Assembly: GCA_910577735.1 (NCBI GenBank)
Contig: CAJTOO010000009.1
Location: 98,142-162,141, forward strand
Source of the DNA: an uncultured Lachnospiraceae bacterium
Lineage (GTDB): Bacteria > Bacillota > Clostridia > Lachnospirales > Lachnospiraceae
Direction: 5' to 3'
Length of the DNA: 64,000 bases
The notes beneath the pieces are model-generated. The model was not told the DNA's origin. It ran no database searches and saw nothing but the letters and a program-made list of their open reading frames with translations. The position numbers were made by a program, and so were the translations under genes. This document shows positions 44,759-52,876 of the stretch, one piece after another (within the stretch, counting starts at the first letter, position 1; the number at the start of each line of letters is the position of its first letter).

Positions 44759-46062
44759 AAGCAGCCATTGACTATATCTGCAACCCGGAAAAGACGGACG
44801 GAAAGCTGCTTGTTTCTTCCTATGGCTGTGCCGCCGAAACTGCGGATATCGAATTTGCCTGGACCCGCCGCCATGCCATCGACAAGGGAACGAACCTGGG
44901 CCGTCACCTGATCCAAGCCTTTCAGCCTGGAGAGGTCACGCCGGAACAGGCCCATGAGATCGGCATGGAGCTTGCAAAAGAAATCCTGGGCGGCAAGTAT
45001 GAGTTTGTCCTTACCACCCACATAGACAAAGATCATGTTCATAACCACCTGATTTTCAATGCGGTCAGCTTTGCGGATCACAAGCATTATCATTCCAACA
45101 AGCGGAGTTATCACTATATCCGCCGCACTTCGGACCGGCTTTGCAAGGAACACGGTCTGTCTGTCATTATTCCTGGGCAGGACAAGGGCAAGAGCTATAT
45201 TGAACATCAGGCCACGCAGAACGGCACCAGCTATAAGGCAAAGCTGAAAGCTGCCATTGACCGACTTCTGCCAGCCTGTTCCAACCTGGAAGAACTGCTT
45301 CGCCGCCTGCAGAGAGAAGGTTATGAGATCAAGCGCGGCAAGTATATCTCTGCCAGAGCACCGGATCAGGAACGGTTCACCCGTCTGAAAACGCTGGGGG
45401 TTGACTACACCGAAGAAGCCCTTGCCGCCCGGATCGCCGGACGATCCAGACCTTCCCGCCAACCGAAACGGCAGGACGGAAAGATCAGTCTGCTCATTGA
45501 TATCCAGAATAACATCAAGGCACAGCAGAACGCAGGCTTCACCCATTGGGCGAAGCTGAACAATCTGAAACAGGCCGCCAAGACCATGAATTTCCTGACG
45601 GAACACGGTATAAGCAGTTATGGAGAACTGGAAAGCAAATTGAACGCAGTATCCGCACGCAGGGATACCGCTCATGCAGAAATCAAGCGGATAGAAAGCA
45701 GAAGTGCCGAACTTGCCATTGTGATGAAGCACGCCGGCACTTACCGACAGCTAAAGCCTCTTTATGACAGATACCGCAAATCGAATGATAAAGAAAAGTT
45801 TCTGCGGGGGCATGAGAGCGAGATCATCCTTTTTGAAGCGGCCGCCAGAGAATTGAAACGGCTGGGGGCTGTACCGCTGCCGACAACAGAAAGCATGAAA
45901 ACGGAGCTTGCCAATCTCAGCGCAGAAAAGGAACGCCTTCTTGCGGAGTACAAAACCGCAAGAACCGAAGCCCAGAAATACGAGACCGTCAAGCAAAATG
46001 TGGATGCACTGCTGGCCGTTCCAATGGAACAGGAACAACAGCGGCGGCATGAACTTGAATAA
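44719..46062 (+). CDS. MOBP-family relaxase (Tn1549 type)
   Basis: 447 residues. The relaxase domain (about 1-160) contains the three-histidine metal motif HIDKDHVHNHLIF (His101, 108 and 110 region), and catalytic tyrosine candidates lie in YICNPEKT and SSYGC near the N-terminus. Residues 250-440 are largely coiled coil. The protein nicks oriT and leads the strand into the recipient. It is shorter than plasmid relaxases but ends in a clean stop; the length is normal for this ICE family as far as I recall. Confidence 0.93.
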   Translation: MAVTKTHPIKSTLKAAIDYICNPEKTDGKLLVSSYGCAAETADIEFAWTRRHAIDKGTNLGRHLIQAFQPGEVTPEQAHEIGMELAKEILGGKYEFVLTTHIDKDHVHNHLIFNAVSFADHKHYHSNKRSYHYIRRTSDRLCKEHGLSVIIPGQDKGKSYIEHQATQNGTSYKAKLKAAIDRLLPACSNLEELLRRLQREGYEIKRGKYISARAPDQERFTRLKTLGVDYTEEALAARIAGRSRPSRQPKRQDGKISLLIDIQNNIKAQQNAGFTHWAKLNNLKQAAKTMNFLTEHGISSYGELESKLNAVSARRDTAHAEIKRIESRSAELAIVMKHAGTYRQLKPLYDRYRKSNDKEKFLRGHESEIILFEAAARELKRLGAVPLPTTESMKTELANLSAEKERLLAEYKTARTEAQKYETVKQNVDALLAVPMEQEQQRRHELE

Positions 46063-46133
46063 ATTTCTTTGAAAGACGCTGGGCGCAGCTCCCGGCATCC
46101 TGTATAATGGAACTGCGGAAGGAGATTTTACCG

Positions 46134-46466
46134 ATGACAAGAAGCGAAGCAATCAAAGCATTATTCTTCAAAAGTGTACTGCCCGTGACCGTGGCACTGA
46201 TTCTGTATTGTATCTTCAAATCCGCCTGCATGAAGAACGGAGAGCTTGACTATGTATGGCTCTGGATACTCTGCGGGCTGCCGTTTGGCCTCCATCGGAT
46301 GTGCCTCTGGATCGTGCCGGGCGGCGGCTCCCTGGGTGGAGGGATCGCCCTGTTTGCATTGAACTTCATTATCGGTGGTGTGATCGGTGGTTTCATTCTG
46401 GCATGGCGGTTGATCGTGGCGGTGTGGTATGTGCCGCTGACGGTGTACCGGCTGATCGTTGGATGA
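46134..46466 (+). CDS. Small four-helix membrane protein (DUF6050-like)
   Basis: 110 residues from the ATG at 46134 (AAGGAG upstream). It has four hydrophobic segments, with WLWILCGLPFGLHRMCLWIVPGGG and a Gly-rich FALNFIIGGVIGGFILAW. I recall similar proteins beside Tn1549-type relaxases (DUF6050); the function is unknown. It follows the relaxase by 71 bp. Confidence 0.7.
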   Translation: MTRSEAIKALFFKSVLPVTVALILYCIFKSACMKNGELDYVWLWILCGLPFGLHRMCLWIVPGGGSLGGGIALFALNFIIGGVIGGFILAWRLIVAVWYVPLTVYRLIVG

Positions 46467-46551
46467 TTTTCTTGCGTCATGGAAATATGGAAAACTGCCG
46501 CTCGTGCCGATGGAAAAACCATTCACAACCTGATGGAAAAAGACAAGCCTT

Positions 46552-46618
46552 TTCCCACAGGCCTGCAAACAGCTTTCCCACAGCCTCGCAATTCTGACAG
46601 TTTACGCACATTCCCACA
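46552..46618. repeat. Three TTCCCACA direct repeats
   Basis: TTCCCACA(G) occurs at 46552-46560, 46575-46583 and 46611-46618, in a stretch (46467-46767) where no gene is convincing. The spacing of 23 and 36 bp is iteron-like. The motif shares its end with the DnaA box (TTATCCACA), so a replication or protein-binding site is possible. Confidence 0.4.
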
Positions 46619-46767
46619 ACGCCTACTGCGGCGGCTATCCATCCTTTCCTATCCAATCCTAATGAGAAAATACTATGGAAATTCCTTTTCAACGGAGGTA
46701 CAATTTGTACCCCTGTTCAAACAACAGAACCGTGTTAAAGTAATTTGATGATAGCAAAAAGAAAAAG

Positions 46768-46810
46768 CGGGAGTACAGCCAATCGGATGAACCGAAAAGC
46801 TGTACTCCCG
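46768..46810. terminator. Strong bidirectional terminator closing the transfer operon
   Basis: CGGGAGTACAGC (46768-46779) and GCTGTACTCCCG (46799-46810) form a perfect 12-bp stem. On the plus side TTTTGTG follows; on the minus side CTTTTTCTTTTT follows, an excellent U-tract. It lies between the plus-strand mobilisation genes and the end of the minus-strand transfer operon. Confidence 0.88.
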
Positions 46811-46921
46811 TTTTGTGTATCAGAAAGTGTTTGGAATCGAGCCATTTTCTCTATGTGCCAGCAAGCAGACCGACACATGAGAAATCATAAAGGCTCTCTT
46901 TGAAAGTACGGATACAGGGAA

Positions 46922-47119
46922 TTATTCTGCGGTTTTTCTACCCTTATCCTCACAGATTTTAGATCGTTTGGAACTGTAATGCGGACAAGCGACCAGACAC
47001 GCCCGGAAACTCTGCTTGCAGCCGTGAACACATTTTTTGCAGATATGGTTATACTGCCGCCTGCCGTTCTCACCCAGGAAGAACGCCCATTCCAGCCGCC
47101 ACTTCTTGCTTCGGCTCAT
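46922..47119 (-). CDS. Small Cys-rich protein of Tn1549-like elements
   Basis: 65 residues, basic, with four or more cysteines in CKKCVHGCKQSFRACLVACPHY, suggesting a zinc-binding site. The N-terminus is KKWRLEWAFFLGENGRRQYN. It overlaps the end of the ArdA gene by 4 bp and is the last gene of the minus-strand operon before the terminator. I recall similar short proteins at this position in related elements; no function is assigned. Confidence 0.65.
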   Translation of the reverse strand: MSRSKKWRLEWAFFLGENGRRQYNHICKKCVHGCKQSFRACLVACPHYSSKRSKICEDKGRKTAE

Positions 47120-48942
47120 AGGCAGTCCTGCTCCGGCACATCACGGCCGGACTTCTTGCCCTCCGGGGGCTTATGCTCAGCACATTCCCGTTTGGCATCC
47201 TCCAACCGCTCACGGATGGAAGGCTTCTCCGGCGTTGTCCGTTCTGCGTACTCCTGGGCTTTTTCCAATTCTTCGCCGCGTCTGCCGTTGTTGATAACGC
47301 CGTCGATCATGCCGTAGTCATCCTCCAGCGTCATTTCAGCGGTGCGGAGAGGATTGTCCTTTTCCGGCTGCTCCGCTGCCACGGCAAAGGCCCGTGTGCC
47401 GTTTCCCATGATAAGGTACTTTCCATCATCGGAAATATGGTGGATGCCATAACCGGCTGCCTCCATCTGCTCCCGGCTCATAGCCGTCACCTGAAAGCTG
47501 CCCCTCGGTGTCTGCACACGTTCGCCAGTTTCAAAACGGTCTGGCAGATAAGCGAGGTCTTGCTTCTCTGCCGGGACAGGGAGAACAACGATATTGCCAT
47601 TGATCTGCATAAATCGTTCCGGCGTTTTGAACTGTTCCGTGTATTTCTGGATCAGTTCCGGGGACAGGGACGCAAAATCTTCCTCACCAAGTCCAACCAC
47701 CAGGAAAGTCCCTGCTACGATATCATAAATTTCTCCATTTTCATCCCGCAGCCCACGGTTCAGATCAAGCCCTATGAGCTTTCCTTCATCATTGCAAACC
47801 AGCGCCACCGGGTCAGAATAGGGATAGGTTGCCCCAATATCACCGCCAACCTCTGCCTGCAGGGAATGAAGGTCGGGGCCGATCTCCTTCACATAGGGTT
47901 CCTTCATAGGTTCCACTACAAGCACAGTCATCTTTTCCGAGGCAGCCCTCTCCGCGGCGGACAGCATTTCATCCGCATGGGACTTCTCCGGGTCATCCAA
48001 AGCGGCCTTGACCTCCGCCGGATCAAAATCAAGAAATTCCTCATAGCCCGTGGCATCCTTGAATTTTTCAATCTCCGAAGGAAGATAGTCTTCCTGCGTC
48101 TGTCCCAGCGCCGCCAGCTTTTCATCCAAAGCGGAAATGCGTCCGGCCATCAGGCTTTCGTAAATTTCTTCCTTTGCGGCGTGCGCCTCCGGGTGCTCCG
48201 CTGCGTACTGAGGATCGTTCTGACGGAAAAACTCGTCCATGTCAAAGGCGATATCCATAGCCCACTCGGATTTTTCTTCTTCGGGAAGATCGTCCTGGAA
48301 GGTCATCACCCGGTACTCGTCGGGGATACTGCCGCGCTCACCGTCGTAATACTCATGGAAACTGTCACCCGTATCACGCACATAGCCCTGATCCGTGAAG
48401 GTGCCGTTTTCCTCCAACGCAACGTCCCGGCCGTAGGCCTCATAGTCGATGTAATTCTGCAAATGCTCTGGCACCTGCATAACGTCCAGTTCTTCGATGT
48501 AATAGCGGCCCAGATCGTCATAGTCATGGATATCGGGGTAAACCTCATAGCAATCCAGATTCTCGGTGAGGTTGATGATCTCCTGCAGGCTGCCGCAATG
48601 ATCGCCCATTTCCATACCGGCCTGAAACTGTGCGTATTCGCTTTCGCTCATTTCATCCAGTTTCGACGCCAGATAATTCAGCTCGTCCAGACTTTCGTAT
48701 TCGCCCAGCTTGCTGTAAAGACCGTCCACATAGCAGTCATAGTCCGTGATGAACCATTCCTCATAGGGCTGGCCGAAGTCATCCTTCTGGCCGATCCCGA
48801 TCCGCTTAAACACTTCCTTCAATTCCTCGGCGGTGGTGGGAAACTTCACCCACTCGCCCACAAGCTCGCCCTCATTGTACTTCCCAAGATTGGTGATAAA
48901 GGCGGCAAAGGGATAATCCTTGTCGTGATCGTAATATGGCAT
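47116..48942 (-). CDS. ardA: ArdA-type antirestriction protein with DUF3846 domain
   Basis: 608 residues. The N-terminal 170 or so match ArdA (AAFITNLGKYNEGELVGEWVKFP, DYDCYVDGLYSKLGEYESLDELNYLA). ArdA mimics B-form DNA to block type I restriction and is very acidic, as here. The segment 110-215 adds the third ArdA-like unit (DIHDYDDLGRYYIEELD). Residues 335-430 match DUF3846 (KMTVLVVEPMKEPYVKEIG). The C-terminal 40 residues repeat the tail KPSIRERLEDAKRECAE also found in the next protein. It would protect incoming ICE DNA. Confidence 0.85.
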   Translation of the reverse strand: MPYYDHDKDYPFAAFITNLGKYNEGELVGEWVKFPTTAEELKEVFKRIGIGQKDDFGQPYEEWFITDYDCYVDGLYSKLGEYESLDELNYLASKLDEMSESEYAQFQAGMEMGDHCGSLQEIINLTENLDCYEVYPDIHDYDDLGRYYIEELDVMQVPEHLQNYIDYEAYGRDVALEENGTFTDQGYVRDTGDSFHEYYDGERGSIPDEYRVMTFQDDLPEEEKSEWAMDIAFDMDEFFRQNDPQYAAEHPEAHAAKEEIYESLMAGRISALDEKLAALGQTQEDYLPSEIEKFKDATGYEEFLDFDPAEVKAALDDPEKSHADEMLSAAERAASEKMTVLVVEPMKEPYVKEIGPDLHSLQAEVGGDIGATYPYSDPVALVCNDEGKLIGLDLNRGLRDENGEIYDIVAGTFLVVGLGEEDFASLSPELIQKYTEQFKTPERFMQINGNIVVLPVPAEKQDLAYLPDRFETGERVQTPRGSFQVTAMSREQMEAAGYGIHHISDDGKYLIMGNGTRAFAVAAEQPEKDNPLRTAEMTLEDDYGMIDGVINNGRRGEELEKAQEYAERTTPEKPSIRERLEDAKRECAEHKPPEGKKSGRDVPEQDCL

Positions 48943-48954
48943 ATCAGCACCTCC

Positions 48955-49434
48955 TTACAGTTCCGGCGCAGACTTTTCCTTGTGGGGCTGCGCCTTGTTT
49001 TTCTCCGCACATTCCTTCTTGCCCTGTTCCAGCCGTTCCCGGATGGAAGGCTTTTTCTCCGGCTCCGCAGGGCGTTCATGATTCCACTCGTCGCCGGAAA
49101 GAGAAATATATCCGTGTTCCGTAAAATGGCCCTGTTCCTCCTGCATGGCGTACTTGCCAAACGGAACAGGGTCGATTGCTTTCAGAAGTTCCGGGGGCAG
49201 CAGCATATCCATGTGCTGTGCCAGATACCGCCACCCCAGATCGTTCAGATCGTGGATATTGGGCTCAAATACGAAATAGTCAATGTTGTCCGCAAACTCC
49301 TTAAACTGCTCTGGTGTTGTCAGCTTGAAGGGCGAGGTCTGCACCGCCGCCAGCACCTCCCGGTCCTCCGGGGAGAGGACAGTCACCGCCGCCCTCACTT
49401 CGGGTAAATGTTCCAAAGTCTTATTTTCTGCCAT
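48955..49434 (-). CDS. Short ArdA-like protein (third ArdA unit plus shared tail)
   Basis: 159 residues from the ATG at 49434 (GGAAGGTG upstream). Residues 60-125 (NIHDLNDLGWRYLAQHMDMLLPPELLKAI, then EEQGHFTEHGYISLSGDEW) parallel the corresponding unit of the ArdA protein encoded 12 bp downstream. The C-termini share KPSIRERLEQGKKECAE. The protein therefore looks like a partial duplication of the ArdA gene. Whether it has antirestriction activity is unknown. It overlaps the topB stop region. Confidence 0.75.
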   Translation of the reverse strand: MAENKTLEHLPEVRAAVTVLSPEDREVLAAVQTSPFKLTTPEQFKEFADNIDYFVFEPNIHDLNDLGWRYLAQHMDMLLPPELLKAIDPVPFGKYAMQEEQGHFTEHGYISLSGDEWNHERPAEPEKKPSIRERLEQGKKECAEKNKAQPHKEKSAPEL

Positions 49435-51520
49435 TGACACCTTCCTTTCTTTTCGGAAATTCCAGTTTGAAGTTGATGTATTTGCCACCCGTGTCATCCA
49501 AGATCACCGCAGCGTCATAAGCAGCCTGTTTCTTTTCAGACCACATTCCCTTGACATTGGTACGTCCCTTTTTCAGAAGGTCCGTTGCCATCTTCTTTGT
49601 CAGCTCCTTCTTGCGGCTCGTCCAGAAGCGGTCATTTTTCCAGAGGACGAAACCGCAGGATCGATCCGAACACGCAAAGTTCTTCTTGCCCTCATAAACC
49701 GGCTGGCCGCAGCGGGGGCAGGTACCGATCACTTCCTTCTCCGGGGCAAACAGCTTTTTGCCATCCTCGGAAATGCAGGAATAGGTGGACACGATTTCCT
49801 GAACCATCGTGCGGATACCGTCCATGAAAGTATCCGGGTCAGCGCCGCCCCTTGCGATCTCCGTTAATTTCTGTTCCCATTCCGCTGTCAGCATGGGAGA
49901 GGTCAGCGGCTCCGGCAGGACCGTGACAAGGTTGATACCGGCTTTTGTGGGGATAAGACTCTTGCCCTTTCGCTCCACAAATCCGGCTGCCACCAGCTTT
50001 TCGATGATTGCCGCCCTGGTCGCAGGCGTGCCAAGACCTTTTCGCTCTGCCTCGTCGGGGATATCGTCCTTGCCCGCATTCTCCATAGCGGACAGGAGGG
50101 TATCTTCGGTGTAGGGCTTCGGCGGCTGGGTGAAATGCTCGGTGATGGAAACCTCCGCGCCGTCAAAGGTCTGCCCTTCGGTGAAGTCCGGGAGCGTGCC
50201 GCCGTCCCCGTCCGCAGGCTTTTCTTTCAGGGAGGCGCGGAAAATGCGGTCGATCTCCCGCCAGCCTTCGGAGAGGACGCGCCTGCCCTTTGCGGTGAAG
50301 GAATGGCCGCCGCAGTCGAAAGTTACCGTGACTGCCTCATACACATACGGCTCCGCTGATGCACACAGCAGCTTGCAGCAGACCAGCAGAAACAAATTAC
50401 GCTCTCCCAGAGGCAGAGCCTTGATATCCGTTTTTTCAATCTCCATCGTGGGGATAATGGCGTGGTGGTCGGATACATCCTTATCGGAGATCATGGCCTC
50501 CACCAGCGGGAAGAAGTTGCTGATCCCGTCAAAGGGCGGCACCTTCGCCGCCAGATGGATGACGCAGGACGCCGTTTCCGCCATGTCAGAGGTCAGATAC
50601 CGGCTGTCCGTGCGGGGATAGGTCAGCAGCTTCTTTTCGTAAAGGCTTTGGGCGTAGTCTAAGGTTTGCTTCGCCGTGTATCCGAACAGGCGGTTTGCCT
50701 CCCGCTGCAAGGTGGTAAGGTCATAGAGCTTCGGAGGCTGTTCCTTCTTCTGCTCCTTCGTGACAGAGGTACAGGTGACGGTCGCACCCTTGCACATGGC
50801 CGCTGCCTGTTCCGCCGCTGCCGAATCGGTGAATTTCTCCGACACCGCCTCGGCTCCATCCAGCGTCAGGCGCAGTAAATGATATTTTTCCTTGTGAAAC
50901 AGCGTGATCTTTGCGTCACGCTCCGCCAGCATTGCCAGCGTGGGTGTTTGCACACGGCCTACATTCAGGGTGCGGTGATAGAGGACGGAGAAAAGGCGCG
51001 TGGCATTGATCCCCACCAGCCAATCCGCTTTCTGGCGGCACAGGGCTGATTGATACAATGCTTCATAATCGGCGCCGGGGCGCAGGTCAGAAAAGCCCTC
51101 TCGGATAGCGCTGTCCTCCATCGAGGAAATCCAGAGGCGAAGGACCGGCTTGCGGCATCCAGCCATTTCATACACCAGTCGGAAAATCAGCTCCCCTTCA
51201 CGTCCGGCGTCACAGGCATTGACAACGGTATCCACATCGGGGCGGTCCATCAGGGCACGGAGATTTTCAAAAGCGTCCTCTTTGCCCGGTGCCAGCACAT
51301 AGCGGAACGGCTCCGGAAGAATGGGAAGATTATCATAGCGCCATTTCTTGAAACGCTCGTCATAGCCGCCCGCATCCATCGGGGATACCAGGTGACCTAC
51401 ACACCAGGACACAAGAAGGCCGTTGCCCTCATAAAAGCCATCGGCCCTGGATGAAGCACCCAGGGCCGACGCGATAGATTTTGCCACACTCGGTTTTTCT
51501 GCGATAATCAGTTTACTCAT
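49421..51520 (-). CDS. topB: DNA topoisomerase III
   Basis: 699-residue type IA topoisomerase. The TOPRIM domain starts KLIIAEKPSVAKSIASALG and has ACDAGREGELIFR. The active-site region reads LTYPRTDSRYLTSDM with the catalytic Tyr, and VGRVQTPTLAML is conserved. A C-terminal zinc-ribbon-like part has CPRCGQPVYEGKKNFACSDRSCGFVLW. Conjugative elements of this type often carry topB, presumably to resolve DNA during transfer or element replication. It overlaps the DUF4366 gene by 8 bp. Confidence 0.95.
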   Translation of the reverse strand: MSKLIIAEKPSVAKSIASALGASSRADGFYEGNGLLVSWCVGHLVSPMDAGGYDERFKKWRYDNLPILPEPFRYVLAPGKEDAFENLRALMDRPDVDTVVNACDAGREGELIFRLVYEMAGCRKPVLRLWISSMEDSAIREGFSDLRPGADYEALYQSALCRQKADWLVGINATRLFSVLYHRTLNVGRVQTPTLAMLAERDAKITLFHKEKYHLLRLTLDGAEAVSEKFTDSAAAEQAAAMCKGATVTCTSVTKEQKKEQPPKLYDLTTLQREANRLFGYTAKQTLDYAQSLYEKKLLTYPRTDSRYLTSDMAETASCVIHLAAKVPPFDGISNFFPLVEAMISDKDVSDHHAIIPTMEIEKTDIKALPLGERNLFLLVCCKLLCASAEPYVYEAVTVTFDCGGHSFTAKGRRVLSEGWREIDRIFRASLKEKPADGDGGTLPDFTEGQTFDGAEVSITEHFTQPPKPYTEDTLLSAMENAGKDDIPDEAERKGLGTPATRAAIIEKLVAAGFVERKGKSLIPTKAGINLVTVLPEPLTSPMLTAEWEQKLTEIARGGADPDTFMDGIRTMVQEIVSTYSCISEDGKKLFAPEKEVIGTCPRCGQPVYEGKKNFACSDRSCGFVLWKNDRFWTSRKKELTKKMATDLLKKGRTNVKGMWSEKKQAAYDAAVILDDTGGKYINFKLEFPKRKEGVNGRK

Positions 51521-52589
51521 TCTTTTCCTCCGTTTCCTCGTCCTCGGTCAGATATTCTTCTTCATCCTCCAGGTCGAAATCATCCAGATCAGCGGGAACT
51601 TTCTTTCCCTGCTTCGGTTTCAGCACCAGGAAATAGACCGCCGTACCACCTCCGGCTGCAAGGATCAGCAGCACCGCCAGGATCGCCCCGGTATTGCTTT
51701 TCTTTTCGGGTTCCGGATTCTCCGGCTCGGTAGGCTCCGCAACTTTCTGTTCTGTGCCAACACATTCACTGAGGTTTTTTACGCAGACCTGGCAAGCGGT
51801 GTTGACCGCTCCGGCCTGGCACTTTTCCGTACAGGTGCAGACAATAGGTGTTTCCGCCTTTTCTCCATCCTCCGTGAGTGCCATGAGGTCGGCTTCATCC
51901 ACCTGATTCAGAAAATGCACGGTTTCCTCGCCCTCGTCGTCACGGTCGATAATGAGATAGAACACATTGCCGTTCTTCGTTTCTACTGTAATAAACTGCT
52001 TGCCGCTGGCGGTCGGGCTGCCAATATCGTCAATCAGCGAAAGGTTCCCGTCCGGAGTCAAGGCGACACCGCCATTCAAACCGCCGCCCAGCATCCCCAG
52101 CAGATTTTCCAGCGTTTCCGTGTCCAGAGAGAAAGAACCTTCCCCGGAACCAGCCTCGCCGTCACTTACCGTCATGTAGCCGGAATAGACATAGCCGATT
52201 TTCTCTGGCAGGATGACCTTCAGCCAGTCGCCGTCCGTGCCGATCACCTTCACGGTCGTTCCGTTGGGAAGCTGGGTGAAGGCGGTGTAGTCCATTCCCG
52301 CACCCGTGCGGACATTCAGATTGCCGCCGCCCGTGGTGACGGTGCCGGTCTGCCCGGAGTCATTTTCGCCGGAACTGAACTGGATACCGTCCTCGGTGAC
52401 GGATACCGTGACCTGGCTGCCGGCCAGAGCGGAAAGCAGATCAGAGACATCACCGGCCGTTTCCTGTTCAGCCACGGACTCCGTGCTTTCCTCGCCGCCG
52501 CTGGCAAAGGCGGTGACAGAAAAAGCGGCAGTGCTGAGCACCACCGCCAAAAGAGCCGATACCATTTTTGTCATAAAGTTATGCTTCAT
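51513..52589 (-). CDS. Secreted/membrane-anchored SH3b-DUF4366 protein
   Basis: 358 residues from the ATG at 52589. It has an N-terminal signal peptide (LLAVVLSTAAFSVTAFA), a bacterial SH3 domain (GGNLNVRTGAGMDYTAFTQLPNGTTVKVIG), the DUF4366 domain (GKQFITVETKNGNVFYLIIDRD), a cysteine cluster (CTCTEKCQAGAVNTACQVC), a C-terminal membrane helix (AILAVLLILAAGGGTAVYF) and an acidic cytosolic tail. The layout suggests a cell-surface component of the conjugation channel. Part of the transfer operon, overlapping both neighbours. Confidence 0.88.
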   Translation of the reverse strand: MKHNFMTKMVSALLAVVLSTAAFSVTAFASGGEESTESVAEQETAGDVSDLLSALAGSQVTVSVTEDGIQFSSGENDSGQTGTVTTGGGNLNVRTGAGMDYTAFTQLPNGTTVKVIGTDGDWLKVILPEKIGYVYSGYMTVSDGEAGSGEGSFSLDTETLENLLGMLGGGLNGGVALTPDGNLSLIDDIGSPTASGKQFITVETKNGNVFYLIIDRDDEGEETVHFLNQVDEADLMALTEDGEKAETPIVCTCTEKCQAGAVNTACQVCVKNLSECVGTEQKVAEPTEPENPEPEKKSNTGAILAVLLILAAGGGTAVYFLVLKPKQGKKVPADLDDFDLEDEEEYLTEDEETEEKNE

Positions 52590-52851
52590 CCTCGTATCCC
52601 TCCGTTTCCTCATTCTCGGTGTTGCCCTCCTGCAGCATACCTTCCGGCAGGGAGATCATACCGCTGGCATAGGCTTTCAGGAAGGCGGTCAGTTCCTTGT
52701 TGTCCATCTTCACGGCTTTCACCATGCGGACGATTTCCAGATTTTCTTCCTCCGCAAGCTGAGCCTCCAGCGCACGAAGGCGTTTCTGCTGCTCCGCGAT
52801 CTTTTCTTTGGTTTTCGCAATGTCATTGCGGATCTTCTGTGTCGTTGCCAT
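52579..52851 (-). CDS. DUF4315 family protein
   Basis: 90 residues. The first 40 form a coiled coil (IRNDIAKTKEKIAEQQKRLRALEAQLAEEENL), followed by AVKMDNKELTAFLKAY and an acidic tail. DUF4315 proteins are a constant component of Tn1549-like transfer operons between the NlpC/P60 and DUF4366 genes; their role is unknown. It overlaps the DUF4366 start by 11 bp. Confidence 0.88.
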   Translation of the reverse strand: MATTQKIRNDIAKTKEKIAEQQKRLRALEAQLAEEENLEIVRMVKAVKMDNKELTAFLKAYASGMISLPEGMLQEGNTENEETEGYEDEA

Positions 52852-52876
52852 AAATCAAATTACCTCCATATTGTTT

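Noticed and set aside
46479..46748. Possible 89-residue plus-strand protein after the DUF6050-like gene
   Set aside because: No ribosome site, and the sequence is Pro/Arg-rich and lies over direct repeats; not supported as a gene.
47173..49407. Long plus-strand open frame (744 codons) opposite the ArdA genes
   Set aside because: It mirrors the minus-strand codons of two recognised ArdA-type genes, has no ribosome site and no domain; G/C-rich antisense frames often stay open.
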